Shown piece after piece: positions 32,527 to 40,515 of a DNA stretch of 44,834 nucleotides. The notes beneath the pieces are model-generated. The model saw nothing but the letters and a program-made list of their open reading frames with translations. It searched no databases and had not been told where the DNA came from. The stretch is taken from assembly GCA_030148985.1 (NCBI GenBank), contig JASBSJ010000076.1:1-44834 (forward strand), written 5' to 3'. Positions within the stretch are counted from its first letter, which is position 1; every line of letters starts with the position of its first letter. The position numbers and the translations under genes were made by a program. Origin of the DNA: Sphingopyxis sp. (GTDB taxonomy: Bacteria > Pseudomonadota > Alphaproteobacteria > Sphingomonadales > Sphingomonadaceae).

Positions 32527-34527
32527 ATGACGGCACCGTTCAGTTCGGGGCAGCTCAAATTTCTGAGGGCGTTGACCGAGGCCTTGTTCGACGGCGCGGC
32601 GATGGCGATTTCGGCCGATCAGGTCGTCGCCAATATCGCCGAGCTGTTCGGCAAGGTCGGCGGGACCAAATTGGACGAGATGCGCTTCTCGCTCACCGCC
32701 ACCGAAATTGTGCTCGGCCCGCTGTTCACCGAGGTCGATGTCGCGACGCGCGTCGAGCGGATCGCCGACCGGCTGCGCGACAGCCGTCTCGACCTGTTTC
32801 AGGACATGGGGCGGCTGCGCGGCATCGTCTATGCCTGCTATTACGGCCACTGGCTGCCGGGCGATCAGGACGACAATGTCGCGAACCCCGTCCACCGCCA
32901 GATCGGCTTCGCGCTCCCCAAATTCCGCGCGCGCGGGCCGGGTGACGTCCCGATGACGCCCGTTCAGGGCCGCGAGATCGACCCCGCGCACATCCTGGCC
33001 GCCGAGAGCGTCGCGGACGAATATGACGTGATCGTCGTCGGATCGGGCGCGGGCGGCGCGGTCGCGGCCTATAATATCGCGGCGCAGGGCTATCGCGTGC
33101 TGATCGTCGAGGCGGGCCCCTTCTACCCCAGCCACGCGATCACCCACCACGAACTCGACATGATCGCGAACCTTTACAAACATGGCGCGGTGCAGACGAC
33201 GACCAACCGCGATTTCGTCGTCTTTCAGGGACGCTGCGTCGGCGGATCGTCGACGATCAACAACGGCATCTGTCTGCGCGTCAACGAACCCGGCCGCACC
33301 CACCCCGACGCAGAGGATGTGCTCGCCAAATGGGCGACCATCGGCGCGCCGATCGACCCCGCCGCCTTTCACGCCAGCTATGACGCGGTGCAGGCAATGC
33401 TCGGCATCGCGCGCATCGAACCGCGCAGCGGACGCCACAACGGCCCGCACCTCATCAATGGCTGGCGCGCCTATGCCGATGCCTCGACCGATCCCAGGGA
33501 CAAGCGCGCGGTCGCCGACTGGTTCGACAAGAATTTCGGCCCGCCGAACACGCCCAATGCCTGCGCCTATTGCGGCTATTGCAATTCGGGCTGCGCCTAT
33601 GGCCGCCGCATGGGCGTCGCGCAAACCTATCTGCCGGCGGCGTGCCGCGACCATGACGCGCGCATCCTGCCCGGCACCAAGGTCGATCAGATCCTGTGGC
33701 AGACCGCGATCGACGGCCGGCGCGAGGCCGAGGCGGTGCGGCTCATCCTGCCCGACGGATCGAAGCGCCTCGTCCGCGCGCGCGTCGGCGTCGTCGTCGC
33801 CGCGGGCACGATCGCCTCGTCGAAACTGCTCGACCGCAGCGACATCGACCGCACCGGCTATCAGGTGTCGCTCAACGTCGCCTCGCCCGTCGTCGCGCTG
33901 ATGCCGCCGGGCGTCGGCGGCGATGCGTGGGACGAGGATCAGATGTCGAGCTATGTCGATTGCGGGGACTTCCTGCTCGAAAGCCATTTTCAGCCGCCGA
34001 TGTCGATGGCCTCGCTGATGCCCGGCTGGTTCGCCGATCACGCCGACCGGATGCGCAACTACGGCCGCGTCCATTCGGCGGGCATCCTGTTTCCCGCCGA
34101 CCGGCGCGGGCAGGTCGAGGACGGCAAGCTCAAATTCCGACTCGATACCAGCGACGACCTGCCGCTGCTCCGCCGCGCAATGGCGACGCTGACCAAGGTG
34201 CATTTCGCCGCCGGCGCGCTCGAATGCTATCCCGCGCTGGCAAAGGGCCAGACGGTGACGCCCGACATGGACATCGACGGTTTTTTCGAAGCCGCGATCC
34301 GCGAACAGGATGATGTCACCCTGTCGAGCAGCCACCCCCACGGCGGCAATGCGATGAACGAAGACCCGCAGCACGGCATCGTCGACCTCGATTGCCGCGT
34401 CCACGGCACCACCAATGTCCTCGTCACCGACGCCAGCGTCTTCCCCAGCTGCATCCGCGTCAACGCGCAATGGACGACGATGGCGATGGCGCATTATGCC
34501 ACGGCGCGAAGCGATCCGTTCGGGTAG
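32527..34527 (+). CDS. GMC-family FAD oxidoreductase (alcohol oxidase/dehydrogenase type)
   Basis: Flavoprotein of 666 residues. An N-terminal helical extension of about 165 residues precedes the FAD motif VVGSGAGGAVAAYN (from residue 171) and GRCVGGSSTINNGIC. The C-terminus has SSSHPHGGNAMN and NVLVTDASVFPSCIRVNAQW, the GMC active-site and FAD regions. Length, N-terminal extension and a Cys-rich patch point to the long-chain alcohol oxidase branch. The patch has C346, C349, C352 and C356 (CAYCGYCNSGC). It would oxidise a hydrophobic alcohol, fitting desulfation of an alkyl or steroid sulfate nearby. AAGGA precedes the ATG. Confidence 0.92.
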   Translation: MTAPFSSGQLKFLRALTEALFDGAAMAISADQVVANIAELFGKVGGTKLDEMRFSLTATEIVLGPLFTEVDVATRVERIADRLRDSRLDLFQDMGRLRGIVYACYYGHWLPGDQDDNVANPVHRQIGFALPKFRARGPGDVPMTPVQGREIDPAHILAAESVADEYDVIVVGSGAGGAVAAYNIAAQGYRVLIVEAGPFYPSHAITHHELDMIANLYKHGAVQTTTNRDFVVFQGRCVGGSSTINNGICLRVNEPGRTHPDAEDVLAKWATIGAPIDPAAFHASYDAVQAMLGIARIEPRSGRHNGPHLINGWRAYADASTDPRDKRAVADWFDKNFGPPNTPNACAYCGYCNSGCAYGRRMGVAQTYLPAACRDHDARILPGTKVDQILWQTAIDGRREAEAVRLILPDGSKRLVRARVGVVVAAGTIASSKLLDRSDIDRTGYQVSLNVASPVVALMPPGVGGDAWDEDQMSSYVDCGDFLLESHFQPPMSMASLMPGWFADHADRMRNYGRVHSAGILFPADRRGQVEDGKLKFRLDTSDDLPLLRRAMATLTKVHFAAGALECYPALAKGQTVTPDMDIDGFFEAAIREQDDVTLSSSHPHGGNAMNEDPQHGIVDLDCRVHGTTNVLVTDASVFPSCIRVNAQWTTMAMAHYATARSDPFG

Positions 34528-34552
34528 GCCGAACCCAAATCCACACCCAAAT

Positions 34553-34628
34553 CGTGATCCCGGCGAAGGCCGGGATGTCGCCCTCGCGTTATAAGCAACG
34601 GCCAGATCCCGGCCTTCGCCGGGATGAC
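34553..34628. repeat. REP-like palindrome, copy 2
   Basis: Same family as 30531-30606. The 20-bp core ATCCCGGCGAAGGCCGGGAT (34557-34576) faces its complement at 34606-34625; flanking arm bases have diverged. It lies between the GMC and TrhO genes. Confidence 0.85.
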
Positions 34629-34686
34629 GGTGATAAAACCGATCCGTTTCGACAATCCCGACACGGTCAGCTATAGGCCCGCCGCC

Positions 34687-35415
34687 ATGACATTTACCGT
34701 CGCCGCCCTCTACCGCTTCGCCCCCTTCGACGAGCCCGCGATGCTGCGCCAGCCGCTGCTCGACCGCTGCGCCGCCGAGGGCGTCAAAGGCACGCTGCTC
34801 CTCGCGCGTGAGGGGATCAATGGCACCATCGCCGGCACCGAAGCCGGCATCGCCGCCGTTCTCGACCATATCCGCGCGCTCCCCGGCTGCGCCGCGCTCG
34901 ACGTCAAATTTTCGACCGCCGCCGCCATGCCGTTCCAGCGGCTGAAGGTGCGGCTCAAGAAAGAAATCGTGACGCTGAAGGTGCCCGGCCTCGACCCCGC
35001 GCGCGAGGCCGCGCCCTACATCGATCCCGCCGACTGGAACGCGCTCGTCGACGATCCGGACACCGTGCTCATCGACACGCGCAACGCCTTCGAGGTCGGC
35101 TATGGCAGCTTTGCGGGCGCGGTCGATCCCGAAACCAAAAGCTTCGGTGACTTTCCGGGTTGGTGGCGCGCCAATGCCGAGCGGTTCGCAGGCAAGCGCA
35201 TTGCGATGTTTTGCACCGGCGGCATTCGCTGCGAAAAATCGACCGCCTTCCTGCGCCACGAAGGCATCGAGGATGTCGTCCACCTGAAAGGCGGCATCCT
35301 CGCCTATCTCGAACAGGTGCCCGCATTCGAAAGCCGCTGGCACGGCAGCTGCTTCGTCTTCGACGAACGGGTCAGCGTCGGCCACGGGCTGATCGAGGTG
35401 GGTGAAAAGGATTAG
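34687..35415 (+). CDS. trhO: tRNA uridine(34) hydroxylase (rhodanese-like)
   Basis: TrhO/YceA family, 242 residues; the enzyme makes 5-hydroxyuridine at the wobble base of certain tRNAs using O2. The N-terminal acylphosphatase-like domain is seen in [20 protein letters not shown] and [15 protein letters not shown]. The rhodanese domain has [20 protein letters not shown] and active-site Cys176 in [11 protein letters not shown]. It ends right after [17 protein letters not shown], without the C-terminal Cys-containing tail of most relatives, so it may be slightly truncated. A palindromic element begins 48 bp after the stop. Confidence 0.9.
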   Translation: MTFTVAALYRFAPFDEPAMLRQPLLDRCAAEGVKGTLLLAREGINGTIAGTEAGIAAVLDHIRALPGCAALDVKFSTAAAMPFQRLKVRLKKEIVTLKVPGLDPAREAAPYIDPADWNALVDDPDTVLIDTRNAFEVGYGSFAGAVDPETKSFGDFPGWWRANAERFAGKRIAMFCTGGIRCEKSTAFLRHEGIEDVVHLKGGILAYLEQVPAFESRWHGSCFVFDERVSVGHGLIEVGEKD

Positions 35416-35463
35416 GTCCAGACGTCGCTCCCGGCGGCTTTGGGGGTGGGGAGCGGACGTTCA

Positions 35464-35600
35464 AATCCTCCCTGTCGCGTAGCGATGGGGAGGGGGACCG
35501 CCGCGAAGCGGTGGTGGAGGGGCCGCAACGGTAGCGCCAAAGCCCCTCCACCACCGCTTCGCGCTGCCACCTCCCCATGGCCTTCGGCCACAGGGAGGAT
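35464..35600. repeat. palindromic dispersed element, copy 2
   Basis: A 137-bp relative of 28058-28219 with ends AATCCTCCCTGT (35464-35475) and ACAGGGAGGAT (35590-35600). Shared inner blocks include GGTGGTGGAGGGGC and CGCTTCGCGCTGCCACCTCC. It is more symmetric than copy 1: ACCGCCGCGAAGCGGTGGTG faces CACCACCGCTTCGCG. Confidence 0.8.
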
Positions 35601-35644
35601 ATTATGGCAGCTTTCGATCGGCGCCAGACGTTTCCCGCCCCACC

Positions 35645-36271
35645 CTACCCCGCGACCCGCGCAGCGCCATATTCGACCCAGCCGAACGGCCGCGGCGTTC
35701 CCGGCATATAGGCTGCAGCCTGCCGATCGACGGCAAAGCCCGCTGCGGCATATGCCGTACCGATCGGGCGCGTCAGGTGGCAATTGCCGCCGATGCGTTT
35801 CCACACCGGCTCGATCCGCCGCTGCCATTTCGCGACTCCCGCATCGGGCGCGCCGCCATGTTCGAGGAACAGCGCGGTCCCGCCGGGTTTCAGCACGCGG
35901 CGGATTTCGGCGAGTACCGCGACCTGATCGGCAACCGAACAGAGGGTGAAGGTGGTGACGACGGTATCGAACTGCCCGCTGTCGAACGGCATAGCCTCGC
36001 CGACGCCGCCGCGAATGTCGGCCGCCATCCCATGCTCGGCCGCCGCCGCGCGACTCATCGCCAAGAGTTCGGGCGAAGGGTCAAGCCCGGTGAAGCTTTC
36101 AACCTGTCCCGGACGGTAAAATTCCATGTTGATCCCGCCGCCGCAGCCCAGTTCGAGCACATGCCCGCGCGCGTGCGGCACCACTCGGCTGCGCAGCTTC
36201 ATGACCTGCCCCTGCGAACAGGCGCATTTGATCAGGCGCGGGACGCCGTGTCTTTCCCACCAGCTTGCCAT
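35645..36271 (-). CDS. class I SAM-dependent methyltransferase
   Basis: Methyltransferase of 208 residues. Motif I is HVLELGCGGGINMEFY, followed by GLDPSPELLAMS, the motif IV region FDTVVTTFTLCSV, and VLKPGGTALFLEHGGA. It belongs to the Methyltransf_11 group near METTL7/UbiE-like proteins. The N-terminus has Cys residues (LIKCACSQGQ) of unclear role. The acceptor substrate is unknown. The gene is divergent from trxB. Confidence 0.9.
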   Translation of the reverse strand: MASWWERHGVPRLIKCACSQGQVMKLRSRVVPHARGHVLELGCGGGINMEFYRPGQVESFTGLDPSPELLAMSRAAAAEHGMAADIRGGVGEAMPFDSGQFDTVVTTFTLCSVADQVAVLAEIRRVLKPGGTALFLEHGGAPDAGVAKWQRRIEPVWKRIGGNCHLTRPIGTAYAAAGFAVDRQAAAYMPGTPRPFGWVEYGAARVAG

Positions 36272-36356
36272 CGCTTCTCTCCCCTTGGCGCGCAGCCTGT
36301 CCCTTGCCAGCGCGCGTTACAACTCCCATTTGTGCCTGCCGCGATTCCTTTCTTCC

Positions 36357-36436
36357 CGTTCGTGTCGAGCGAAGTCGAGACGCCCGTCGTTATGGCGCCG
36401 TCCTTTGCAGCATCTCGACTTCGCTCGATGCGAACG
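36357..36436. repeat. inverted repeat in methyltransferase/trxB gap
   Basis: Arms 36357-36380 and 36413-36436 are complementary over 24 bp with two mismatches; the core is TCGAGCGAAGTCGAGA and the loop is 32 nt. It is a third palindrome family, distinct from the REP-like core, lying just upstream of trxB. Confidence 0.75.
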
Positions 36437-36486
36437 GATATGGGAAGTATCGCAATCGCCGTCATTCGCACAGAAACAGGATCGTC

Positions 36487-37452
36487 ATGCCCAGCACCCA
36501 CCACACGAAGATGCTCATTCTCGGCTCCGGCCCCGCTGGCCTGTCGGCCGCCATCTACGCCGCGCGCGCCGGGATGATGCCGATCGTCGTGCAGGGGCTG
36601 CAACCCGGCGGGCAGCTGACGATCACCACCGACGTCGAAAATTATCCGGGCTTTGCCGACGTGATCCAGGGTCCGTGGCTGATGGAACAGATGACCGCGC
36701 AGGCGGTGCATGTCGGCACCAGCATGATCTGGGACACGATCGTCGACGTCGACCTGTCAGAGCGTCCGTTCAGGCTGACGGGCGACGGCGGCGACGTCTA
36801 TCTCGCCGAAACGCTCGTCATCGCGACCGGCGCGCAGGCGAAATGGCTCGGCGTTCCCGGCGAGCAGGAACTCGGCGGCAAGGGCGTGTCGGCCTGTGCC
36901 ACGTGTGACGGCTTTTTCTATCGCGGCAAGAAGGTGGTCGTCATCGGCGGCGGCAACACCGCGGTCGAGGAGGCGCTTTACCTCACCAACCACAGCGACG
37001 ATGTGACGCTGATCCATCGCCGCGATTCGCTGCGCGCCGAAAAAATCCTGCAGGACCGCCTGTTCGCCAATCCGAAGATCAAGGTCTTGTGGAACAAGCA
37101 GGTCGAGCGTTTCGTCGCGGGCGAAGGCGTTTCGGGCCTCGTCGGCGTCGACCTGATCGACACCGTGACCGGCGCGGCGAGCCACGAGCCGACCGACGGC
37201 GGCTTCGTCGCCATCGGCCACAGCCCGTCAACCGAATTGTTCAAGGGCAAGCTGCCGCTCGACGAGGACGGCTATCTTCAGGTGACGCCCGGCACCTCGC
37301 TGACCGCGATCCCCGGCGTCTTCGCCGCGGGCGACGTCACCGACAAAATCTATCGCCAGGCCGTCACCGCCGCGGGCATGGGCTGCATGGCCGCCCTCGA
37401 CGCCGAACGATTCCTGGCCGAAGCCGAATATCACGCGCTGGTCGAGGCTTAG
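36487..37452 (+). CDS. trxB: thioredoxin reductase
   Basis: Low-molecular-weight thioredoxin reductase, 321 residues, cytoplasmic; transfers electrons from NADPH through FAD to thioredoxin. FAD motif LGSGPAGLSAAIYAARAG, redox pair C137-A-T-C140 followed by DGFFYRGK, NADPH motif VIGGGNTAVEEA with HRRDSLRAEK, and the C-terminal FAD motif GVFAAGDVTDKIYRQAVTAA. All essential residues are present. AGGA lies before the ATG at 36487. Confidence 0.96.
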   Translation: MPSTHHTKMLILGSGPAGLSAAIYAARAGMMPIVVQGLQPGGQLTITTDVENYPGFADVIQGPWLMEQMTAQAVHVGTSMIWDTIVDVDLSERPFRLTGDGGDVYLAETLVIATGAQAKWLGVPGEQELGGKGVSACATCDGFFYRGKKVVVIGGGNTAVEEALYLTNHSDDVTLIHRRDSLRAEKILQDRLFANPKIKVLWNKQVERFVAGEGVSGLVGVDLIDTVTGAASHEPTDGGFVAIGHSPSTELFKGKLPLDEDGYLQVTPGTSLTAIPGVFAAGDVTDKIYRQAVTAAGMGCMAALDAERFLAEAEYHALVEA

Positions 37453-37584
37453 AGCGTGATGACGGTAGCGGCGAGACCGGGCGCGGCATGGAGCGCGCGG
37501 CCCGGCCCGGTGCCAGATACCGATGTTTGGGCCCTGCCCTGGCGTTGATCGACTGCTTCCTTCCGTCGCTCTAGCGCGTAGGAA

Positions 37585-37710
37585 TTAGATACCATTTTCT
37601 TCATTTTGAAGGTTTTGGATGGCTGTCACGAAATGTTGGCGGCCCCACGCCAATATTCCCACCGCCAACAGTCCCGCGACCGCACCGACAATAGCCAGCG
37701 ACGCCCCCAC
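37585..37710 (-). CDS. possible 41-residue single-helix membrane peptide or remnant
   Basis: A GTG-started frame encodes one strong hydrophobic helix (SLAIVGAVAGLLAVGILAWG) with a charged end (NLQNEENGI). There is no ribosome site, and the longer open frame upstream is antisense to the SUMF1 fragment. It may be a decayed membrane-protein end or a real small protein. The rest of the 410-bp gap 37453-37862 has only a weak TAGAGCG/CGCTCTA inverted pair and the fragment below. Confidence 0.25.
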   Translation of the reverse strand: MGASLAIVGAVAGLLAVGILAWGRQHFVTAIQNLQNEENGI

Positions 37711-37721
37711 GTCGCGACCAT

Positions 37722-37847
37722 TTGGTCGACTTGCTGCCCATGTTGCGGAGCGCCGAGCGCATCCGCTACGCGCCCGAGGCGCTCGACAATTCGATCGGCT
37801 TTCGCGTCGTAAAGGAACTGCTCTCCGCGAAAACACGCAGGCCATGA
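37722..37847 (+). pseudogene. C-terminal fragment of an FGE/SUMF1-type gene
   Basis: A plus-strand frame with no proper start reads LVDLLPMLRSAERIRYAPEA then LDNSIGFRVVKELLSAK and stops at 37845-37847. The pattern R-x-A-x-R-x-R-Y with D-x-x-IGFRVV matches the extreme end of SUMF1-domain proteins. Only about 42 codons remain, so the gene is broken. It is unlike the intact FGE gene at 27097 in detail and is probably from another family member. Confidence 0.5.
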
Positions 37848-37862
37848 ATTTTGGCCCAGACC

Positions 37863-38882
37863 CTAGCGCACCACGTCGGCAGCTTGCGACGATGCCTGTT
37901 CGACCGAAACGCGCGCAAAGGGCGCAAGATCGCCGCGCAGCCCGTGCTTGAGCGCCGAGAGGGTAAGCCCGCGCGCGGCGACATCAGCGAGCGGAAGTCC
38001 TTGCCACAAGCCGTCGAGCACGCCGGCCGCAAAGGCATCACCGGTGCCGACGCGGTCGGTGATCGGCGCAATCACGGCGTCGGGGGTCGCCGCACAGGCG
38101 TCACGCGTGTCGATCCGCGCGACGATATGATGTTCGTCGGCGCCCGCGATATGCCGCGCGGTCGATGCGACATGGGTCAGCGCCGGGAAGCGATCGAGCA
38201 AGGCGAGCGCGGCCGCGCGCCGCCGATCCTCGCCATCGCCCGAAAATTCCTGTCCCAGCAGCAGCGAGGCGTCGCGGTGGTTGCCGAACAGCAGCGTCGC
38301 CTGTTCGACAATCGGGCGGAGGATCGCGGCGGGATTGTTATGCCAGCGGTCCCACAGGCGGCCGCGCCAGTTGCCGTCGAACGACACGCCGATTCCGGCC
38401 GCGCGCGCGGCGCGGGCAGCGGCCAGCGCCGCTTCGGCCGATGCCGGGCCGAGCGCGGGCGTCACCCCCGAAAGATGCAGCCAGTCGGCGCCGGCGAGCA
38501 GCGCACCCCAATCCCATTCGGCCGCGGCGGCGCGTGCAAAGGCCGACTCGGCACGGTCGTAAACGACCTCGGCGGCGCGCATCGGGCCGCCGGGGATGTG
38601 ATAATAGAGGCCCATCCGCCCCTCGCGGCGAAAAATGGCGCCGGTATCGACCCCGTGCCGTCGCAGTTCGGCGATGGGCGCGTCGCCGATCGAGCCGGGG
38701 GGCACGGCACTCACCATATGGCTGCGATGGCCGAGCGCGGCGAGCGCGACGGCGACATTCGCCTCGGCGCCGCCCACCCAGGCATCGAAGCGCGGCGATT
38801 GCAGCGGCATTTCGCCAGCCGGAACCGAGAGGCGCATGACGATTTCGCCGAAACAGACGGTGGTGCGGGATCGAAGGGTCAT
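37863..38882 (-). CDS. PfkB-family sugar kinase, probable 2-keto-3-deoxygluconate kinase
   Basis: Ribokinase-family kinase of 339 residues. Motifs: FGEIVMRLSVP, WVGGAEANVAVALAALGHRS, and the ATP/catalytic segment DRVGTGDAFAAGVLDG with base D282. The opening and YYHIPGGPMRAAEVVYDRA are typical of KDG kinases, which make KDPG from 2-keto-3-deoxygluconate, the end product of uronate and pectin breakdown. The ATG overlaps the upstream hydratase stop by ATGA. It is the last gene of the leftward operon. Confidence 0.88.
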   Translation of the reverse strand: MTLRSRTTVCFGEIVMRLSVPAGEMPLQSPRFDAWVGGAEANVAVALAALGHRSHMVSAVPPGSIGDAPIAELRRHGVDTGAIFRREGRMGLYYHIPGGPMRAAEVVYDRAESAFARAAAAEWDWGALLAGADWLHLSGVTPALGPASAEAALAAARAARAAGIGVSFDGNWRGRLWDRWHNNPAAILRPIVEQATLLFGNHRDASLLLGQEFSGDGEDRRRAAALALLDRFPALTHVASTARHIAGADEHHIVARIDTRDACAATPDAVIAPITDRVGTGDAFAAGVLDGLWQGLPLADVAARGLTLSALKHGLRGDLAPFARVSVEQASSQAADVVR

Positions 38883-39667
38883 CGGGATAGTCCGGTGTCG
38901 GGAACGGCCGTGCAGGCGATGTGAACCGCCGGGCCAAATTTTGCGGTCGCGCTCTGGCCCGGAACGATCGGGTGGACCCCCGTGATCGCCCCTGCCGAAA
39001 TCCACTGGCCGGGCGCGAGCGCGATGACGCCGCGCAGATGCAGGTCGACGAGAAAGCGGAGCGAGCCCCATGGGCCGTCGAGCACGTCGCAGGCGCGCCC
39101 GCGGCCTACGCTGGCGCCGTCGATCCGGGTTTCGACCGCAAGCTGGTCGAAGCCGTCGCGCGCAAGCGGGGGGCCGATCAGCAGGCCGTTGTTGATCCCG
39201 ATGTCGGCAATGATGCCGAAGGGAGCGAGGTTGTGGACATCGGGCGCGGGCGAACTCGCAACCTCGAAACCCGCGCGGATTTCGCTCACATAATCGGGCG
39301 CGTCGGCGAGCAAGGGAAGATGATCGGGCACGCGGCCCAGGCGGAGCATCACCTCGGCTTCGATCGCGCCCGCACCGCCGGTGAATATCCGCGCCTCGCC
39401 TGGCGCGCCCTCCGCGATGTCGGCGCAGCGCAAGATCGGTCCCGCGAGCCGCTCGGCACCGAGCGACGTGACAAGCGGACCGGGGATGCGTCCGACTTTC
39501 CAGCCAAGCACCGGCAAGGCGAGCGCATCGCATAGCCGCCGCTGCACGGCATAGGCGTCGGCCAGCGTCGTCGGCGCAGGACGCGGGAAGGCGGCGAGCG
39601 CCGTCCCCGCCCGGCGGGCTTCGAGCAACAGGGTCGCCGCATCACCGGCAGGCGCGGACGGGTTCAT
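38879..39667 (-). CDS. 2-keto-4-pentenoate hydratase/FAH-like family protein
   Basis: Protein of 262 residues. Features: TLADAYAVQRRLCDALALPV, LGWKVG, GAIEAEVMLRLGR with a metal-binding Glu region, IGINNGLLIG, and GVIALAPGQWISAGAITGVH. This matches the MhpD/HpcG hydratase fold, related to fumarylacetoacetate hydrolases. In aromatic degradation these add water to 2-hydroxypentadienoates. In a sugar-acid operon, a dehydratase or hydratase for 2-keto-3-deoxy sugar acids is more likely. The ATG at 39667 begins the conserved part; it follows the GntR gene by 19 nt. Confidence 0.85.
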   Translation of the reverse strand: MNPSAPAGDAATLLLEARRAGTALAAFPRPAPTTLADAYAVQRRLCDALALPVLGWKVGRIPGPLVTSLGAERLAGPILRCADIAEGAPGEARIFTGGAGAIEAEVMLRLGRVPDHLPLLADAPDYVSEIRAGFEVASSPAPDVHNLAPFGIIADIGINNGLLIGPPLARDGFDQLAVETRIDGASVGRGRACDVLDGPWGSLRFLVDLHLRGVIALAPGQWISAGAITGVHPIVPGQSATAKFGPAVHIACTAVPDTGLSR

Positions 39668-39686
39668 GCGGGCGACCGTCCAATCA

Positions 39687-40433
39687 TCAGGCGAGCTTGG
39701 AGCTAAGCAAATAGCGCTCGCGGCTCTCGGCGGCGCGGCGGCGCAGTTCGTCGAGCGCGCGTTCTTCGGTTTCGTCGAGCATCGATTCGAGCAGGCGGTT
39801 GAAATGCCGCCGCATCGCCAGCCGCGCACCCGCGGCATCGCGGCGCCGCAGCGCGTCGACAACATCGGCATGTTCGGCCTTCCGCGCGCGGCCATCCTTG
39901 CGGCAAACGAGCGAATGGCTCTGCCGCACCTCGGGCAATTCCAGGCGCATCCGCCACAGATTTTCGATGACGTGAATGATCGCCTTGTTGTTCGACGCAG
40001 CGGCGATCGTCATGTGAAACTCACGGTCGATGACGCTGATCTCGTCCTCGCTCGCCGCATCGTCCGCCATCGCGGCGAGCAGCTCGTCGAGCTTCGCGAG
40101 GGTGTCAGCCGAGATCGTTGGCGCGGCGAGTGCGGCCGCCTCGGCCTCGAACAAAGAGCGCGCCTCGGTGACTTCGAAGGCGCTGACCGGGGGCAGGCGC
40201 TTGCTGTCGCCGGGAATCTGCGCTTCGACATAGGCGCCCGCGCCGGTGCGGATGTGGATCCAGCCCGTCGCCTGCAACGCGATTTCGGCTTCGCGGATCG
40301 TCACGCGGCTGACCTCGAACCGTTCGGACAGCTCGCGTTCGCCGGGAAGGCGTGCGCCGGGCGGATAGGTGCCGTCGAGAATCAGGCCCCGGATGGCGTC
40401 GGCGATGTCTTCAAAAAGGCGGCGTTCGGCCAT
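39687..40433 (-). CDS. GntR/FadR-family regulator
   Basis: Regulator of 248 residues. The N-terminal winged helix (1-72) has FEDIADAIRGLILDGTYPPG, LPGERELSERFEVSRVTIRE and GWIHIRTGAGAYV. The C-terminal FCD ligand domain has EARSLFEAEAAALAA, the metal-binding pattern DREFHMTIAAASNNKAI, and HADVVDALRRRDAAGARLAM. It resembles UxuR/ExuR-type uronate regulators. It is first in the operon with the hydratase and kinase genes and has a palindrome upstream, indicating autoregulation with a sugar acid as likely effector. Confidence 0.93.
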   Translation of the reverse strand: MAERRLFEDIADAIRGLILDGTYPPGARLPGERELSERFEVSRVTIREAEIALQATGWIHIRTGAGAYVEAQIPGDSKRLPPVSAFEVTEARSLFEAEAAALAAPTISADTLAKLDELLAAMADDAASEDEISVIDREFHMTIAAASNNKAIIHVIENLWRMRLELPEVRQSHSLVCRKDGRARKAEHADVVDALRRRDAAGARLAMRRHFNRLLESMLDETEERALDELRRRAAESRERYLLSSKLA

Positions 40434-40467
40434 GGCTTATTCGTCTCCCACATCATGTGTAGAGAGT

Positions 40468-40485
40468 TCATACAATCCGGTATGA
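40468..40485 (-). promoter_or_regulatory. candidate GntR operator
   Basis: Perfect inverted repeat TCATAC-AATCCG-GTATGA in the 82-bp gap before the GntR gene. Size and symmetry suit an FadR-family dimer. A partly similar CATACACAAT occurs upstream of the TonB receptor gene (44363-44380 region). Confidence 0.55.
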
Positions 40486-40515
40486 CAATTTTGAAGCCTA
40501 ACAATGCGGTGGTCG

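Noticed and set aside
32482-35385. 967-codon minus-strand frame across GMC and TrhO genes
   Set aside because: It covers two well-supported plus-strand genes and the REP palindrome between them, and its composition is typical of antisense GC-rich frames.
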